The translations under genes and the position numbers were made by a program. This document shows positions 35,407 to 45,398 of a stretch of 64,000 bases of DNA, in pieces. Position 1 is the first letter of the stretch; each line of letters opens with the position of its first letter. This DNA comes from Phocaeicola dorei (GTDB lineage Bacteria > Bacteroidota > Bacteroidia > Bacteroidales > Bacteroidaceae). The DNA is taken from positions 1,705,501 through 1,769,500 of the forward strand of contig NZ_CP046176.1 in the NCBI RefSeq assembly GCF_013009555.1, given 5' to 3'. The notes under the pieces were generated by a model. It did no database searches. It had not been told where the DNA came from and was given only the letters and a program-made list of their open reading frames with translations.

Positions 35407-35502
35407 GGGGAAATACCTAAAGATACAAAAAGCCAACTAATTCGCAATACTTTTAGTATGAATTAGTTGGCTAATTTTATAGGATTTACTGAATATCCCC
35501 TA
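35407..35502. repeat. Inverted-repeat block with strong central hairpin
   Basis: The ends AGGGGAAATACC (35407-) and GAATATCCCCT (-35502) are inverted copies. Between them AGCCAACTAATTC...ATACT pairs with AGTAT...ATTAGTTGGCT. It may be an insertion-sequence end or a miniature element left with the transposase tail, or a terminator for a lost gene. Confidence 0.5.
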
Positions 35503-35528
35503 GTTAAAACAGCTATGCACAATTCCTT

Positions 35529-35699
35529 TTATTCCGTTTTCAGGTATATGGCATACAAATTGTCAATAATACCATCTGCTAAGCCAATGACCGGAACATG
35601 GATATACTCAGCTTTGACAATACCTGCAATTATCAGAAATATCTCAGCGGCGGGAACAATAACATCTGCACGGTCAGTTTTCAGATTAAATTCTTCCAT
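35529..35699 (-). pseudogene. Exopolyphosphatase/GppA fragment
   Basis: The minus-strand frame MEEFNLKTDRADVIVPAAEIFL...VPVIGLADGII matches the conserved end of the Ppx/GppA phosphatase domain (RADVIVPAAEI, GLADGI). Only about 56 residues remain. Similarity stops abruptly at ~35700 where unrelated mobile-element DNA begins, so the gene was cut by an insertion or deletion. An intact copy may exist elsewhere in the genome. Confidence 0.7.
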
Positions 35700-35778
35700 G
35701 CGCTGTTATACCGGCACCACGAGTGACCGTTTCTCCGGATGGTATGAATTTGAAGTATCAACATAAAATCGGATTGTT

Positions 35779-36095
35779 ATGGAAACCGTATGTTTTGAAA
35801 GGAAGGCGTTCGAGGAATTTGCCATGAAAATCGAACGGTTCATACATAGGGTGGAGGGAATCCCCATCTGGATTTGAAAGGCGTGAAGAGGACGGCTGGC
35901 TGGCTCGACCACCAGGATGTCTGCCTGAAGCTGAAAATCAGCAAGCGCACCTTGCAGACCTTGCGGGATAACGGCACGCTCGCCTATACCAAGATAGGCA
36001 ACCGTACCTATTACCTGCCGGAAGACGTGGAGCGTATCGTCACGAAAGTGGAGGACAGACGCAAGGATGCACGCTACAGGGGGCACACCATTTGA
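35779..36095 (+). pseudogene. Excisionase-like helix-turn-helix protein, frameshifted
   Basis: METVCFERKAFEEFAMKIERF starts at 35779. A frameshift near 35855 moves the rest into another frame: HLDLKGVKRTAGWLDHQDVCLKLKISKRTLQTLRDNGTLAYTKIG...YYLPEDVERIV, ending at 36095. This matches the first of the two tandem HTH_17-type proteins that follow the integrase in CTnDOT-like elements. The HTH part could still be translated from an internal ATG at 35874. Confidence 0.7.
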
Positions 36096-36210
36096 AGGAA
36101 TTGAACTGAAGTATCAACAAAAGACAAATGAGCAGTATGTATAATAGAGTTTATATCGAATAATTGATTAAAGCGTTCTTTGATTTATCTTTGTGATCTA
36201 AAAAGTTCAA

Positions 36211-37109
36211 TTGATGTATTACGACAAGATTCGCCACCGTCATAGCCAAGTGCTTGCTGCGACAGGATTAACTCCTGCTGAGTTTGACGCTTTGCTAATA
36301 ACTTTCAAGTACCATTGGGATGAATATTACAGCCATTTTACCTTGGAAGGTAAAGTGCGCCAACGTATATCTTACAACAGTGTTGTCTCTGATTCAGGAC
36401 AAAATGTTCTTCATATTGGTATATCTGAAGACCAATCCCCTTCAGGAACTCCATGCTATTCAGTTTGAGATGACCCAGCCCCAGGCCAATAGATGGATTC
36501 ACCTTCTTTCTGAGATTCTCCGGCGTACATTGAAAACGCTTGGTGAATTGCCTGACCGTAACTCCAAACGTCTGATACACATTCTTCAAGGGTGCGAAGA
36601 AGTCTTGTTGGACGGAACCGAGCGACCTATTCAGCGTCCTTTGGATGAAGACTGGCAGTCTGCATGCTATAGTGGTAAAAAAAACTCATAGCATAAAGAA
36701 TAACCTGTTATGTACTAACAATCTTCGGATTGTATGGTTGAGCTCCACATACAAAGGTCATGTCCATGACAAAAAGATTTGTGATGAAGAACCTCTTCTA
36801 CTTCCCAAAGGTATTAGGCTCTGGCAGGATACAGGTTTCATCGGACACAAACCGGATGGAGTTGAAATATGCATGCCCAAAAAGAAACCTAAAGGGAAAG
36901 AGCTTACTTGTGTTGAAAAACAAGAGAACAAGCGGATTTCCGGAGTTAGGATTAAAGTGGAGCATGCCATAGGTGGTATGAAAAAATGCCGTATTGTCAA
37001 AGAACGATTCAGATGCCATAAATTCGGTTTCGAAGATATGGTGATTCTTATTGCTTGTGGATTACACAACTTCAGAATCAGTCACAAAATGAGTCATATA
37101 ACAAATTAA
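36211..37109 (+). mobile_element. IS5-type insertion sequence, transposase broken by two frameshifts
   Basis: Three overlapping frames rebuild one DDE transposase: YYDKIRHRHSQVLAATGLTPAEFDALL (from 36211), then DKMFFILVYLKTNPLQELHAIQFEMTQPQANRWIHLL and EVLLDGTERPIQRP (to ~36690), then SSTYKGHVHDKKICDEEPL through RIKVEHAIGGMKKCRIVKERF to 37109. The catalytic Asp pieces (LDGTERPI, HDKKICDE) and Glu (VEHAIGGMK) are present. Frameshifts near 36380 and 36680 inactivate it. It splits two HTH genes that are normally adjacent. Terminal inverted repeats could not be fixed by eye, so only the coding part is given. Confidence 0.8.
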
Positions 37110-37117
37110 TCTATATA

Positions 37118-37429
37118 ATGTTTAATGAATTGAAAACGAAAGACGATGCGTGGATGCAGTCCATCCACGAGCGTATCGACCGGCTGTCGGCGATGATTGA
37201 CGGCATTTTCGGAGATGGCGCGGTTCCGCCAAAAGAAGACGTGTACCTGTGCGACAGTGAGGTGGCGTGTATGCTGAAAGTCAGCCGCAGGACATTGGGC
37301 GAGTATCGGAGCAACGGCACGCTGCCTTACTATGTACTTGGTGGCAAGGTCTTGTACAAGAGGAGCGAGATCGAGCAGGTGTTGGAACGGGAATATAGGA
37401 GTGTCGGCAAGGCGCGGGGAAGCGGATGA
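37118..37429 (+). CDS. Excisionase-like helix-turn-helix protein
   Basis: The ATG at 37118 gives 103 residues: MFNELKTKDDAWMQSIHERIDRLSAMIDG, then an HTH_17/MerR-like domain DVYLCDSEVACMLKVSRRTLGEYRSNGTLPYYVLGGKVLYKRSEIEQVL. It is the second of the tandem HTH proteins found near integrase genes of CTnDOT-type elements, where such proteins help excision or regulate it. The in-frame extension to 37055 is IS-derived. The gene is intact, but its partner HTH is frameshifted and the only nearby integrase is dead. Confidence 0.75.
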   Translation: MFNELKTKDDAWMQSIHERIDRLSAMIDGIFGDGAVPPKEDVYLCDSEVACMLKVSRRTLGEYRSNGTLPYYVLGGKVLYKRSEIEQVLEREYRSVGKARGSG

Positions 37430-38233
37430 AGATTCCATTTACCTGTTTTTTTACGCACTTGTACAGGCTGCGGGCATTAAGGCTGTCCGCATAAAGGCTG
37501 GACGTTTGCGTGCGCCAGCCACAGACTGTTTTTTAGAGGTGAGGGAGTTTGCCGTCTGGAAAAAGAACCTCTTTTTGGACTTTGGCACAAAGTTGTCCCC
37601 TGCCCGGTATCAGACTGTAATTCCTGTATGCAATCCTTTTCTGACTGTTCTCGTAACAGTCTGTTTCAATCCTGCCTGACCTTTGTTTACTTTTCATAAA
37701 GAGACTGTACCGCCTTTGTGACCGGGATATGAAACCGAAAGATTGTTTTTGACGGTTGCTAAAAAAGAAAAATCAAAGGTGTTTTGCATGTTCCGTAAAA
37801 AATCGTACCTTTACATAAAGTGAGTTGCACATCAACGCAATTGATGCAAGTATGTAGAAACCAGAACGGTTGCCAACTCGTTACCTCGTTTTTTGATGAT
37901 CCGCATAAACTTTTATTCTTAGCGGATTATGTGATTCTTTCAAAAATAATCTCTATTTTGGGAATACGGCTTTCTGAATATCGGAAATTCTATGTGCCTG
38001 CCGTTTTACATCCCCTCCCTACAATCTACAACGACATGCTATCAGAACACTTCCCCATAAAATTTCTATTTTTCCTGTGAAATTATTCTCTTATTCAAAA
38101 AAAATAGTATCTTTGTCCTATAAAAGTTGTTCATAAGTATGAGACTGTAAAGTACTGAAATTAGCACAATCTCCAAATCGTTACCTTAGACTTTTCAGAA
38201 CTTCCATAAGCGTTTGTCTTTCAAATTAATCCA
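37430..38233. other. Gene-free mobile-element edge
   Basis: About 800 bp without a supportable gene. The first 250 bp have the GC-richer composition of the preceding HTH gene. The rest is AT-rich. A TATCTTTG box at 38108-38115 points right, into a convergent gene, so it looks like a promoter that lost its gene. No attachment-site repeat was matched. The right boundary of the accessory region is probably at about 38250. Confidence 0.4.
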
Positions 38234-38449
38234 TCAAATTGATAAGAATTTAAAGTAAACTCTGTCCGCTTCCAGTACAAAGGTTTGGTTGTCTATTGCC
38301 TCTTTGGCTTCCTGAAATAACATTTTGTCCAAAGCTTCCTGAGCTGCTTTTTTTTCCTGACGTGTCATTTCCTTTTCTGTTGTTTGTGCCTGTGAGTACT
38401 CTACGCAGGTAAACAAGGTTACTAATGTTAATATTACAACTTTTCTCAT
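38234..38449 (-). pseudogene. DUF4251 paralog, truncated at its 3' end
   Basis: The 71-residue frame has a signal peptide and QTTEKEMTRQEKKAAQEAL...FVLEADRVYFK, closely matching the first ~67 residues of the full DUF4251 gene at 38683-39240, then ends abruptly as FLSI and a stop. All of the conserved beta-rich domain is missing. The break at ~38250 is a likely insertion boundary for the accessory DNA to the left. Confidence 0.75.
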
Positions 38450-38621
38450 AATACCTACTTTTTTATTTTATGTTGTTTTCCTATTGAAATCCGGTACAAA
38501 CATAATAAGCTTTGGCATAAGTAGGTAGTAATTTGTTACTGAAACGGAAAAACTGGTTGCTGAAGTGTATTTTTGAAGAACTGAAATTAAAAGTGTGAAG
38601 AGGAATGAATGGGAAATAAAC

Positions 38622-38658
38622 AGCCCTGGAAATCTGCTTTAACAAAATTTCCGGGGCT
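38622..38658 (-). terminator. Intrinsic terminator of the DUF4251 gene
   Basis: AGCCCTGGAAAT (38622-38633) and ATTTCCGGGGCT (38647-38658) form a 12-bp stem with one mismatch. On the minus strand the stem is followed by GTTTATTT. It lies 25 nt past the stop codon at 38683. Confidence 0.7.
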
Positions 38659-38682
38659 TATGTTCTATGAACTATAAAGTGA

Positions 38683-39240
38683 TTAGAAAGACCTTCCTTT
38701 AAATACATTTGACTTGTCAAGCGGCAGTAGTTCACCGGATAAAGTCAGGCGGTTGGAATTGAAGTTGGGCCGTATATCTACGGTGGCATTGTTGCTTCCA
38801 TGAGGTAATGTTATGCTTACCTGAGCAGATATACCCACCCCCATTACACTCATTGTCAGATACATGGTTCCTTTCTTGTCGGTTTTGATCTTGTAACCGG
38901 AAACATTGCCGTCTACAGTGACACCTCCTAATCCGTTAGGGCCGCTGGCAGGAATGTTAAACGCTACCTGTACGGATGCTCTATCGTCGTCTACCATTAC
39001 AAAATTGGTATTAGAAGAAACAAAGGCATTTCTGCCTCTTTTAAATATAACCCGGTCAGCTTCCAGTGTGAAAGCTTTGTTTTCTATAGCTTGTCTGGCT
39101 TCTTCGAACAAGGCTTGTTCCATGGCTTTTTGCGCCTCTTTCTTTTCCTGACGTGTCATTTTCTTTTCTGTTGTTTGTGCTTGTGAGTAGTCTATGCAGC
39201 AAAACAAGGTGACGAATACTAATAAAATAATCTTTTTCAT
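38683..39240 (-). CDS. DUF4251-domain exported protein
   Basis: A 185-residue protein with a signal peptide (MKKIILLVFVTLFCCIDYSQAQ), a Lys/Glu-rich helix (TRQEKKEAQKAMEQALFEEARQA) and the beta-rich DUF4251 domain from about residue 55 (FTLEADRVIFKRGRNAFVSSNTNFVMVDDDRA) to the end (LTLSGELLPLD). The family is Bacteroidales-specific and has no known function. A truncated copy lies 233 bp downstream, so the locus held a tandem pair before the neighbouring insertion. Confidence 0.85.
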   Translation of the reverse strand: MKKIILLVFVTLFCCIDYSQAQTTEKKMTRQEKKEAQKAMEQALFEEARQAIENKAFTLEADRVIFKRGRNAFVSSNTNFVMVDDDRASVQVAFNIPASGPNGLGGVTVDGNVSGYKIKTDKKGTMYLTMSVMGVGISAQVSITLPHGSNNATVDIRPNFNSNRLTLSGELLPLDKSNVFKGRSF

Positions 39241-39490
39241 ATATGTATCTTTTATGTTATTGTTTGAATATGAAACAAATATAATAACTGTTTTGTTGAG
39301 AGGACTTTATCTTATTTTTTAGGTTAAAACTCTTCCTTGTCATATTCTTTCTAGTCTGTTTTATTTGGCTTGAGTTTGCAAGTATAGCATTATTTTCTGT
39401 CTTTCTATCTTTTAAAAAAGATTTTTTCTTCCGGGGGCTATGTGAACTTCTATTTATTTTTTTCTCTATAGAGTTTCTTTTCTACTGCCA

Positions 39491-39551
39491 CTGCTGCCAC
39501 CTTTTGTCTGGAATGCTCATAAATAAAGGCTTTGAGGGGTGATGGCAGCAG
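39491..39551. repeat. Palindromic intergenic repeat, copy A
   Basis: CTGCTGCCACC (39491-39501) is inverted as GGTGATGGCAGCAG (39538-39551) around a ~36-nt loop. The core is shared with copy B at 39951-40003. Confidence 0.5.
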
Positions 39552-39950
39552 AATATTTGAAGGGATGGAAAATGTTACTGCCACCATTTTAGGATATTCT
39601 TTTTGATAATAGTAATTGCAGGAAGATTGTCAACCCGGCAAAGAAATAACTCTTGAAAGAGTCAACTGATATTATAACTAAGTATTATCTCTGTCAACCA
39701 TCCGTACAAGTAAGATGAAAGAGTAGTCAACCTAAAGCGTTAAACTACACTGCATTCATTCTACATGCCGAGTTGTTCCAGACTGTTCCATTAAGTTGAA
39801 ACCGAAACATCATGCGGTTGAATGTATCAGAAGATAAGCATGTATTGTTCGGAAGTTCCTTATCTTTTTTCAAAAGGAGCGGAAGAATTCCTCTAAATAT
39901 ATGTTCCTTTTTGTGGGAATAATTCGAGTCTTGATGAGAAAAGTATTATA

Positions 39951-40003
39951 AGAGGTGGTGGCAGCCTTTTGGGTATCTAAAAAATACTGCTGCCACCACC
40001 TCT
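39951..40003. repeat. Palindromic intergenic repeat, copy B
   Basis: AGAGGTGGTGGCAGC (39951-39965) has a perfect inverted copy at 39989-40003, and the outer TATAA segments extend it with one offset base. There is no clear U-run, so it is not an obvious terminator. It lies 125 bp past the MFS gene stop on that gene's strand. Confidence 0.55.
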
Positions 40004-40127
40004 ATAAGATGCTTATATCTAGATTGTTACTTCTGATAAAAGCTCAGTAGTGGTAGCAGAAATGAAAAACTCTGTTGGAGAAAGAGGGCAAAGTCTCAGT
40101 TTGTAGATGTATTCTTCATCATCGGCA

Positions 40128-41402
40128 TCAATCTTTTTTTTTGCCGAATTCCGGATCAATCTTTAACAGTGCCGTCACCCCAAAGGTTACAGCGCAACAT
40201 ATCATAATCCAGATAAAGAAATGGTTGTATCCCATCTGGTCCTGAAGCCAACCGGCGGCCATTCCGGGAATCATCATGCCTAATGCCATAAATGCGGTAC
40301 AAATGGCATAATGTGCCGTTTTATGTTCTCCGTCCGCAAAATAAATAAGATAAAGCATATAAGCTGTGAAACCGAATCCGTAACCGAATTGCTCTATAAA
40401 AATGCAAATATTGATAAGGTATAGGGAATCGGGTTGGACATAACTGAGGTAAACATAGACTAAATCAGGTAAGGAAATAGCCCATACCATCGGCCACAAC
40501 CATTGTTTTAAACCGTTACGGGCTACGGCTATTCCTCCTAAAATACCTCCAAGGGTAAGCCCGATGATGCCGACTGTTCCTTGTACGAAACCTATCTCCT
40601 CAGTGGTGAGCCCCAAACCACCTTCTTCAATAGGATCTATAAAGAAAGGAATACACATTTTTGCCAGTTGTGCTTCCGGTAAACGGTAGAGTAACATAAA
40701 GAGAATAGCAATACTTGCCTGCTTTTTCTGAAAGAAACTGGCAAAAGTGCCAAAAAATTCTTTGAGTAGGGTAGAAGCGGAAACTTCTTTAGCTGCATGG
40801 TCTGAATCCGGATGGGGAAGAATAAACTTATGATAGATCCACACTCCCAGGAAAAGCCCGGCCAATACAAAAAAGGTGATGGACCAGGCGTAAGGTATAT
40901 TGTCTGTTACAATTTCCAGTCTTCCTGCAAGCATGATAAGCAACCCTTGTCCTGCAATAGTCGCAATGCGATAGAAAGTACTGCGGATTCCTACAAATAA
41001 AGCTTGCTGGTGCGAGTCCAGTGCCAGCATGTAAAAACCATCGGCAGCAATGTCATGCGTGGCAGAGCTGAATGCCAACAACCAGAAAATTGCCAACGTA
41101 AGTTGGAAAAAGTGTTCGGTGGGGATGGTGAAGGCTATGCCTGCCAGTCCCGCACCCATTAAGAGTTGCATAGTGACGATCCACCAGCGTTTCGTTTTGA
41201 TAAGGTCTATGAAAGGACTCCACAAAGGTTTGATAACCCAGGGCAGATTAAGCCAGCCGGTATAAAAAGCCAGTTCGGTATTGCTGATTCCTAATCTTTT
41301 ATACATAATGACTGAAATAGTCATCACTGCCACGTAGGGCAGCCCTTGTGCAAAGTATAGCGTGGGTATCCATGCCCACGGTGAAGTATGTTTGTTTTTC
41401 AT
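40128..41402 (-). CDS. AmpG-like MFS transporter
   Basis: A 424-residue inner-membrane protein with about 12 hydrophobic segments. The opening WIPTLYFAQGLPYVAVMTISVIMYKRLG and TGWLNLPWVIKPLWSPFID resemble AmpG muropeptide permeases, which import anhydro-muropeptides for wall recycling. SATHDIAADGFYMLAL is the central conserved loop. It is the last gene of a minus-strand operon after a SpoIID/LytB-domain protein, whose relatives bind or trim peptidoglycan, supporting a wall-recycling role. Exact cargo is not shown by the sequence. Confidence 0.85.
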   Translation of the reverse strand: MKNKHTSPWAWIPTLYFAQGLPYVAVMTISVIMYKRLGISNTELAFYTGWLNLPWVIKPLWSPFIDLIKTKRWWIVTMQLLMGAGLAGIAFTIPTEHFFQLTLAIFWLLAFSSATHDIAADGFYMLALDSHQQALFVGIRSTFYRIATIAGQGLLIMLAGRLEIVTDNIPYAWSITFFVLAGLFLGVWIYHKFILPHPDSDHAAKEVSASTLLKEFFGTFASFFQKKQASIAILFMLLYRLPEAQLAKMCIPFFIDPIEEGGLGLTTEEIGFVQGTVGIIGLTLGGILGGIAVARNGLKQWLWPMVWAISLPDLVYVYLSYVQPDSLYLINICIFIEQFGYGFGFTAYMLYLIYFADGEHKTAHYAICTAFMALGMMIPGMAAGWLQDQMGYNHFFIWIMICCAVTFGVTALLKIDPEFGKKKD

Positions 41403-41467
41403 TATTCCTTTTTCATTTTAAAGATTCCGGATGGAAATCCTATCCGGCGCATGGCTTGGTGGATCGG

Positions 41468-42784
41468 TTAATAGAAACGGCGGATATCTGCACCTTTATA
41501 ATAATGCAATAGAATTTCGTCGTAGGTATATCCCCGTTCCCCCATTACGGCAGCCCCGATTTGGCACAGGCCTACTCCATGTCCCCAACCGGCACCCGTT
41601 AGCAGAAACCATTCGGGGACGCCGTTTTTCAATTCTCCCTTATCTACTACAAAGGCTGAACTGAATAGGTGGGACGAAGACAGGGTACGACGTATCTCCA
41701 ATTCTTTTCCGATAGTCAATGTTTTCAAAGAACCTACAATTTTCAGTTTGCAGATACGTCCGGACTTGCCACGTTGGATGGGAATCAGGTCGATGATGTC
41801 TCCATAATCTGATTTTGTATTTTGACGGATCAGTTCGGCTAGCTCTGACTGGGAATAACGCACTTTCCAACGATAGAAATCTGTGGTTTCCTGATCGTAA
41901 TTGTTCAGTATTTGTGAAATTACTTTTTTATCGTGGGTATCACAGAACGAAACGGGAGAAGTACGTATCCAACGTTCTGCCTCTTCTTCTTTAGTCAGAT
42001 CGGGTAACGGACGGTTTTCTTCTTCTTCCGTATCACGGATGGTAGACAAATAGGGATAATTCTTATCTTCCCAGCAATAGCCGAATTCCTCACTTGCACC
42101 TCCGCAACATTTAGAGAAACGAGCATCGCAGATGCCGCGTTCATACATTAGTAATTGCCCTCGGGTTGCCTGTACTGCTTCAGTTACGGCAGCACTGGAT
42201 GCCTTGGTTATTCCCTGATAACGTTGGCAATGATCATCTGCACAAACGTCGAATATGGTGTGGTCTTCCCGGTCGTACCAACGGATATATTCGGTATCGG
42301 TCTTGATAAAGGAAAAGAAACCTTCATTTTTGCCACTTAAAGCTTTGCGTTTCTCTATTTGAGCAAACAGCCAGCTGCGTGATACCACGGCATGTGCTTT
42401 CAGAAACTCTAAAGAGGAGGTGGCGTTCATCTCCGAAGAGATGACGCTTATCAAATAGTCTTCGGCGGGAAGAATATTGATAGCGGTGATTTTGCCTTCG
42501 TCCACCACTAGTTTCAGTGTTCCCATAAAACTTTGGGTTTCTTGCCGTTCCCAGTGGAAATTAATTCCGATGGTTACGTCATATAATGAAAACGAGGCAT
42601 GTTCGTCTTGTGGAGTGAAGGTCAGTTCGCGGTAAAGATTACCATTCCACAGAATACCTCCTTCGCTGAAGGCTACTTGTTGTTCACCACAGACCGTTTC
42701 TCCTTTAGCGAAAAAATTGCCGTTCAGTGAAAAATGAATTTCTTGTGCGTTTACTATTCCTACGCTTATTTCGGGTTCTTTCAT
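41468..42784 (-). CDS. SpoIID/LytB-domain protein
   Basis: A 438-residue protein. The SpoIID signature occurs in VISSEMNATSSLEFLKAHAVVSRSWLF (Glu-containing active-site region as in the SpoIID transglycosylase) and in GAGWGHGVGLCQIGAAVMGERGYTYDEIL near the C-terminus. SpoIID cleaves denuded peptidoglycan strands in spore formers. Homologs in non-spore-forming Bacteroidota are of unknown use but plausibly wall-acting. No signal peptide is visible at the predicted start, which is odd for such an enzyme. It is followed by the AmpG-like transporter and preceded by the GT2-DUF4922 gene. Confidence 0.85.
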   Translation of the reverse strand: MKEPEISVGIVNAQEIHFSLNGNFFAKGETVCGEQQVAFSEGGILWNGNLYRELTFTPQDEHASFSLYDVTIGINFHWERQETQSFMGTLKLVVDEGKITAINILPAEDYLISVISSEMNATSSLEFLKAHAVVSRSWLFAQIEKRKALSGKNEGFFSFIKTDTEYIRWYDREDHTIFDVCADDHCQRYQGITKASSAAVTEAVQATRGQLLMYERGICDARFSKCCGGASEEFGYCWEDKNYPYLSTIRDTEEEENRPLPDLTKEEEAERWIRTSPVSFCDTHDKKVISQILNNYDQETTDFYRWKVRYSQSELAELIRQNTKSDYGDIIDLIPIQRGKSGRICKLKIVGSLKTLTIGKELEIRRTLSSSHLFSSAFVVDKGELKNGVPEWFLLTGAGWGHGVGLCQIGAAVMGERGYTYDEILLHYYKGADIRRFY

Positions 42785-42840
42785 TGTTATTCGTCTTGTT
42801 TATGGGCTTGCTGTAATTCCTTCATCTCTTCGTGTTCTCT

Positions 42841-45312
42841 CTATCTTTTTGCTTTCTCGTCAAAATAACGTCCGGGTATCTTCTCGGCTTCTTCTACTGT
42901 TATTCCCACTTCTTTTATGATGGATGCCACTTTTTCTTCTGTTATTTTGTCGAAATCTTCCTGACGGGTGGTGACGATTACGCCAGCCATGTCCAAAGCT
43001 CCCGGACTGATGAGCATCTGTTCGCTGCCTTTTGCAAAGTAGCAGTCGGGACGGTGCTTGCTGCGGGGAAAAACCACCGTATAGTATAGATGGCCTTCCT
43101 TCCATAACAGCAGGTTGAACTTCGCTTCTTGTCCGTCTTCATCCGGTGGGAAAGCGGCGAGGGCGCTGTATAACAGGGAGTCGTCATAATGCGTGTTGCT
43201 TGAGAGGATTACCAAAGGACAGGGATAGTCCTTGGTGTTGAGGTAAATTCGGCTACATTCTAGTGGATAATCTTCCTCTTCTTCTAGGTAGGGAAAATAC
43301 ATGCTGCGTATATCGATTGTCTGTGCGTGGGTTATCAGCTGTTGTACGTTCGGGATGATGGGAACATCAGTTTTTCTGACTCCTTGAAGATGGAGATGGT
43401 CCGGTGCAGAGGCTCCGCAATGTGCTCCATTATAGAATAGGGCGTAGTCCGGATATTTCTGTACGAATGCACGGACGTCATCGTAACTGAAAATATTCTC
43501 ATCCATGAGTTGGGGGATGTGATCTTTATGGGCGATAGTGAGGTGATCCGGCAATATGGGATAAGGGTTAACGCATATTCTGTTTGCAGTGATGGTTTCC
43601 AGTGCTTTCTGCTCCTTAGGCTGGTTTTCCTTGCACAGGAAACAGGGGCGTGCTTGGATGCTGTCCTTATCCACTTTGGCGGTAGTCGAAACCGCACGCT
43701 GTGCATTGCACTGTACCACAAACGTGTAGCCGTTTATGGACAGTTCCTTGGTCTGTACAGTCTGTAATGCCTCGTGGTTGTGGTGTGCCAGTGGCCAGCA
43801 CGCCAGTTGGCTGTCTATAAATCGCTTGATTTCATTCCGGTTCTTCAGCTCTTCTGTATATTTTTTGCGGATTCCCAGTTCACGGGTGCGCAGGCTGTCT
43901 TTGTAGTGATTGTTGGCATTGGTCTGCTCTATGCTCAGGGCGGCATCCGAGTTCCCTTCCCAGCGGCGGCACAGATAGAGTACATCATAGATTCTTCCTA
44001 TCTTATATTGGCGCGAGAAAATGAGTCCCAGGGCATAATCTTCTCCGTAGCTGACATTGGGCACGCCTGTTTCGCGCAGGATAGGTGTGAAGAATGCGCG
44101 CGGAGCTCCCAGACCGTTGATGCGCAATGCGTTATTGTGTCCGTTCTCTTTCGTCCACTCGCTATGGTCTATCACTCCCGGAGCGATGGTGTTCAGCCGG
44201 AAGTCCGTCATGCGGTAAGTTCCTATTACCATGGCGCATTGCTCTTTGTAGAACGTGTCTACGATGGTTTGCAGGGTATGGGTGTCGCTGTACAGGTCAT
44301 CGCTGTCAAGCTGTATGGCGAAGCGTCCGCACCGGGGGTGGTTGATTGCGAGGTCCCAGCATCCCCCTATGCCCAGATCGGTACGTTGGGGCTGAAGGTG
44401 GATTACCGCTTTGTTGTCCTTGTATTGACCGATGATTTCTGTGGTTCCGTCTGTCGAGTGATTGTCCACGACGATGATGTTGAATGGAAAGCGTGTTTCT
44501 TGTGTGAGTGCCGACCGGATGGCATCGTCAATGGTACGGGCGCGATTGCGCACGGGGATGATGACGGAGGCTTCATATTCGAAATTTCCTTTCTTTACAT
44601 CCGTTTCCACACATATGGGTTCAAGGAGGGCATTGATGGATTTCAAGTATCGTGTGAATGCTTCTTCCATTTCTATCTGTACTTCCCTGTTACGGGGATT
44701 TACGTAGTCGAACTGCTTTTCGCCGGACAGGCGGTTGTCGCTTTCTGTTTCCGTATAAAGATATTCGTTGATATGTACCAGATGAGAATGGAGGGTAAGG
44801 AACAGACGCAGTTCATAAAGGGCGGCATACTTTCTTTCCTCTGTCATTTGGAGACTGGCGAGGATGAATTCCGTTCTGTTGAATATCAGTAGCGGACCGA
44901 AGTCGAAATCATCACGCACACTGCCGGGTTGGTAGTCGTTGACGGGATGTTTCTTCTTTTCTCCGTTTTTCCATTCATGATGGTCGGCATAGACCATGCC
45001 GCATTCTCTGTCCTGCAGGAAGTCCGTCATGCGTTCCAGTGCCTTGTAAGCCAGTTCCAAAGCAGAAGTTTTGGTATAGAGCAATATATAAGGTGTGTCT
45101 GCTTTTTCAGCAATCATCTTCATTGTCTTAGAACTGGTTAGTGAATCAACAGGTAATATTTCGCATCCTTCGGGGGTGGATAATGTCTTGTTGGGTTCGA
45201 TGTTCAGCAGATAGATTTTGTTGACTATGCTACTTTCTTTTAGAGCATGGATTGTCTGTTCTGCCGCTGTGCTTTCCCTATAAGGAATAAAGCAATTAAT
45301 TGTTTTTCTCAT
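42841..45312 (-). CDS. Glycosyltransferase family 2 / DUF4922 (HIT-like) fusion protein
   Basis: The ATG at 45312 gives 823 residues. A longer frame to 45435 overlaps the divergent rlmN gene and looks non-coding. The N-terminal ~230 residues form one GT-like domain ([16 protein letters not shown]). Residues ~250-480 are a GT2 domain ([41 protein letters not shown] with the DxD). The C-terminal ~280 residues are DUF4922 with a HIT-superfamily motif DHLHLQG, as in GDP-sugar phosphorylases. The fusion could couple nucleotide-sugar turnover to transfer. It heads an operon with SpoIID and AmpG-like genes. Confidence 0.85.
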   Translation of the reverse strand: MRKTINCFIPYRESTAAEQTIHALKESSIVNKIYLLNIEPNKTLSTPEGCEILPVDSLTSSKTMKMIAEKADTPYILLYTKTSALELAYKALERMTDFLQDRECGMVYADHHEWKNGEKKKHPVNDYQPGSVRDDFDFGPLLIFNRTEFILASLQMTEERKYAALYELRLFLTLHSHLVHINEYLYTETESDNRLSGEKQFDYVNPRNREVQIEMEEAFTRYLKSINALLEPICVETDVKKGNFEYEASVIIPVRNRARTIDDAIRSALTQETRFPFNIIVVDNHSTDGTTEIIGQYKDNKAVIHLQPQRTDLGIGGCWDLAINHPRCGRFAIQLDSDDLYSDTHTLQTIVDTFYKEQCAMVIGTYRMTDFRLNTIAPGVIDHSEWTKENGHNNALRINGLGAPRAFFTPILRETGVPNVSYGEDYALGLIFSRQYKIGRIYDVLYLCRRWEGNSDAALSIEQTNANNHYKDSLRTRELGIRKKYTEELKNRNEIKRFIDSQLACWPLAHHNHEALQTVQTKELSINGYTFVVQCNAQRAVSTTAKVDKDSIQARPCFLCKENQPKEQKALETITANRICVNPYPILPDHLTIAHKDHIPQLMDENIFSYDDVRAFVQKYPDYALFYNGAHCGASAPDHLHLQGVRKTDVPIIPNVQQLITHAQTIDIRSMYFPYLEEEEDYPLECSRIYLNTKDYPCPLVILSSNTHYDDSLLYSALAAFPPDEDGQEAKFNLLLWKEGHLYYTVVFPRSKHRPDCYFAKGSEQMLISPGALDMAGVIVTTRQEDFDKITEEKVASIIKEVGITVEEAEKIPGRYFDEKAKR

Positions 45313-45398
45313 TGTTAAAAAGTATTTCTCACGGCAAAGATAGGTAATATATCTTATTTTTTCTCTACCTTTGTACGCTAATTGTCTTTTAAATATAA

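Larger units (their letters stand above)
39241..40127. other. Intergenic region with repeated CTGCCACC-type palindromes
   Basis: About 890 bp without a gene. It contains the palindromes at 39491-39551 and 39951-40003, plus a further TACTGCCACCATTTT at 39576-39590. Otherwise nothing recognised. Confidence 0.5.

Noticed and set aside
37430..38233. 86- and 115-codon plus-strand ORFs in the mobile-element edge
   Set aside because: No recognisable domain, no ribosome-binding context and low-complexity composition. Likely chance ORFs.
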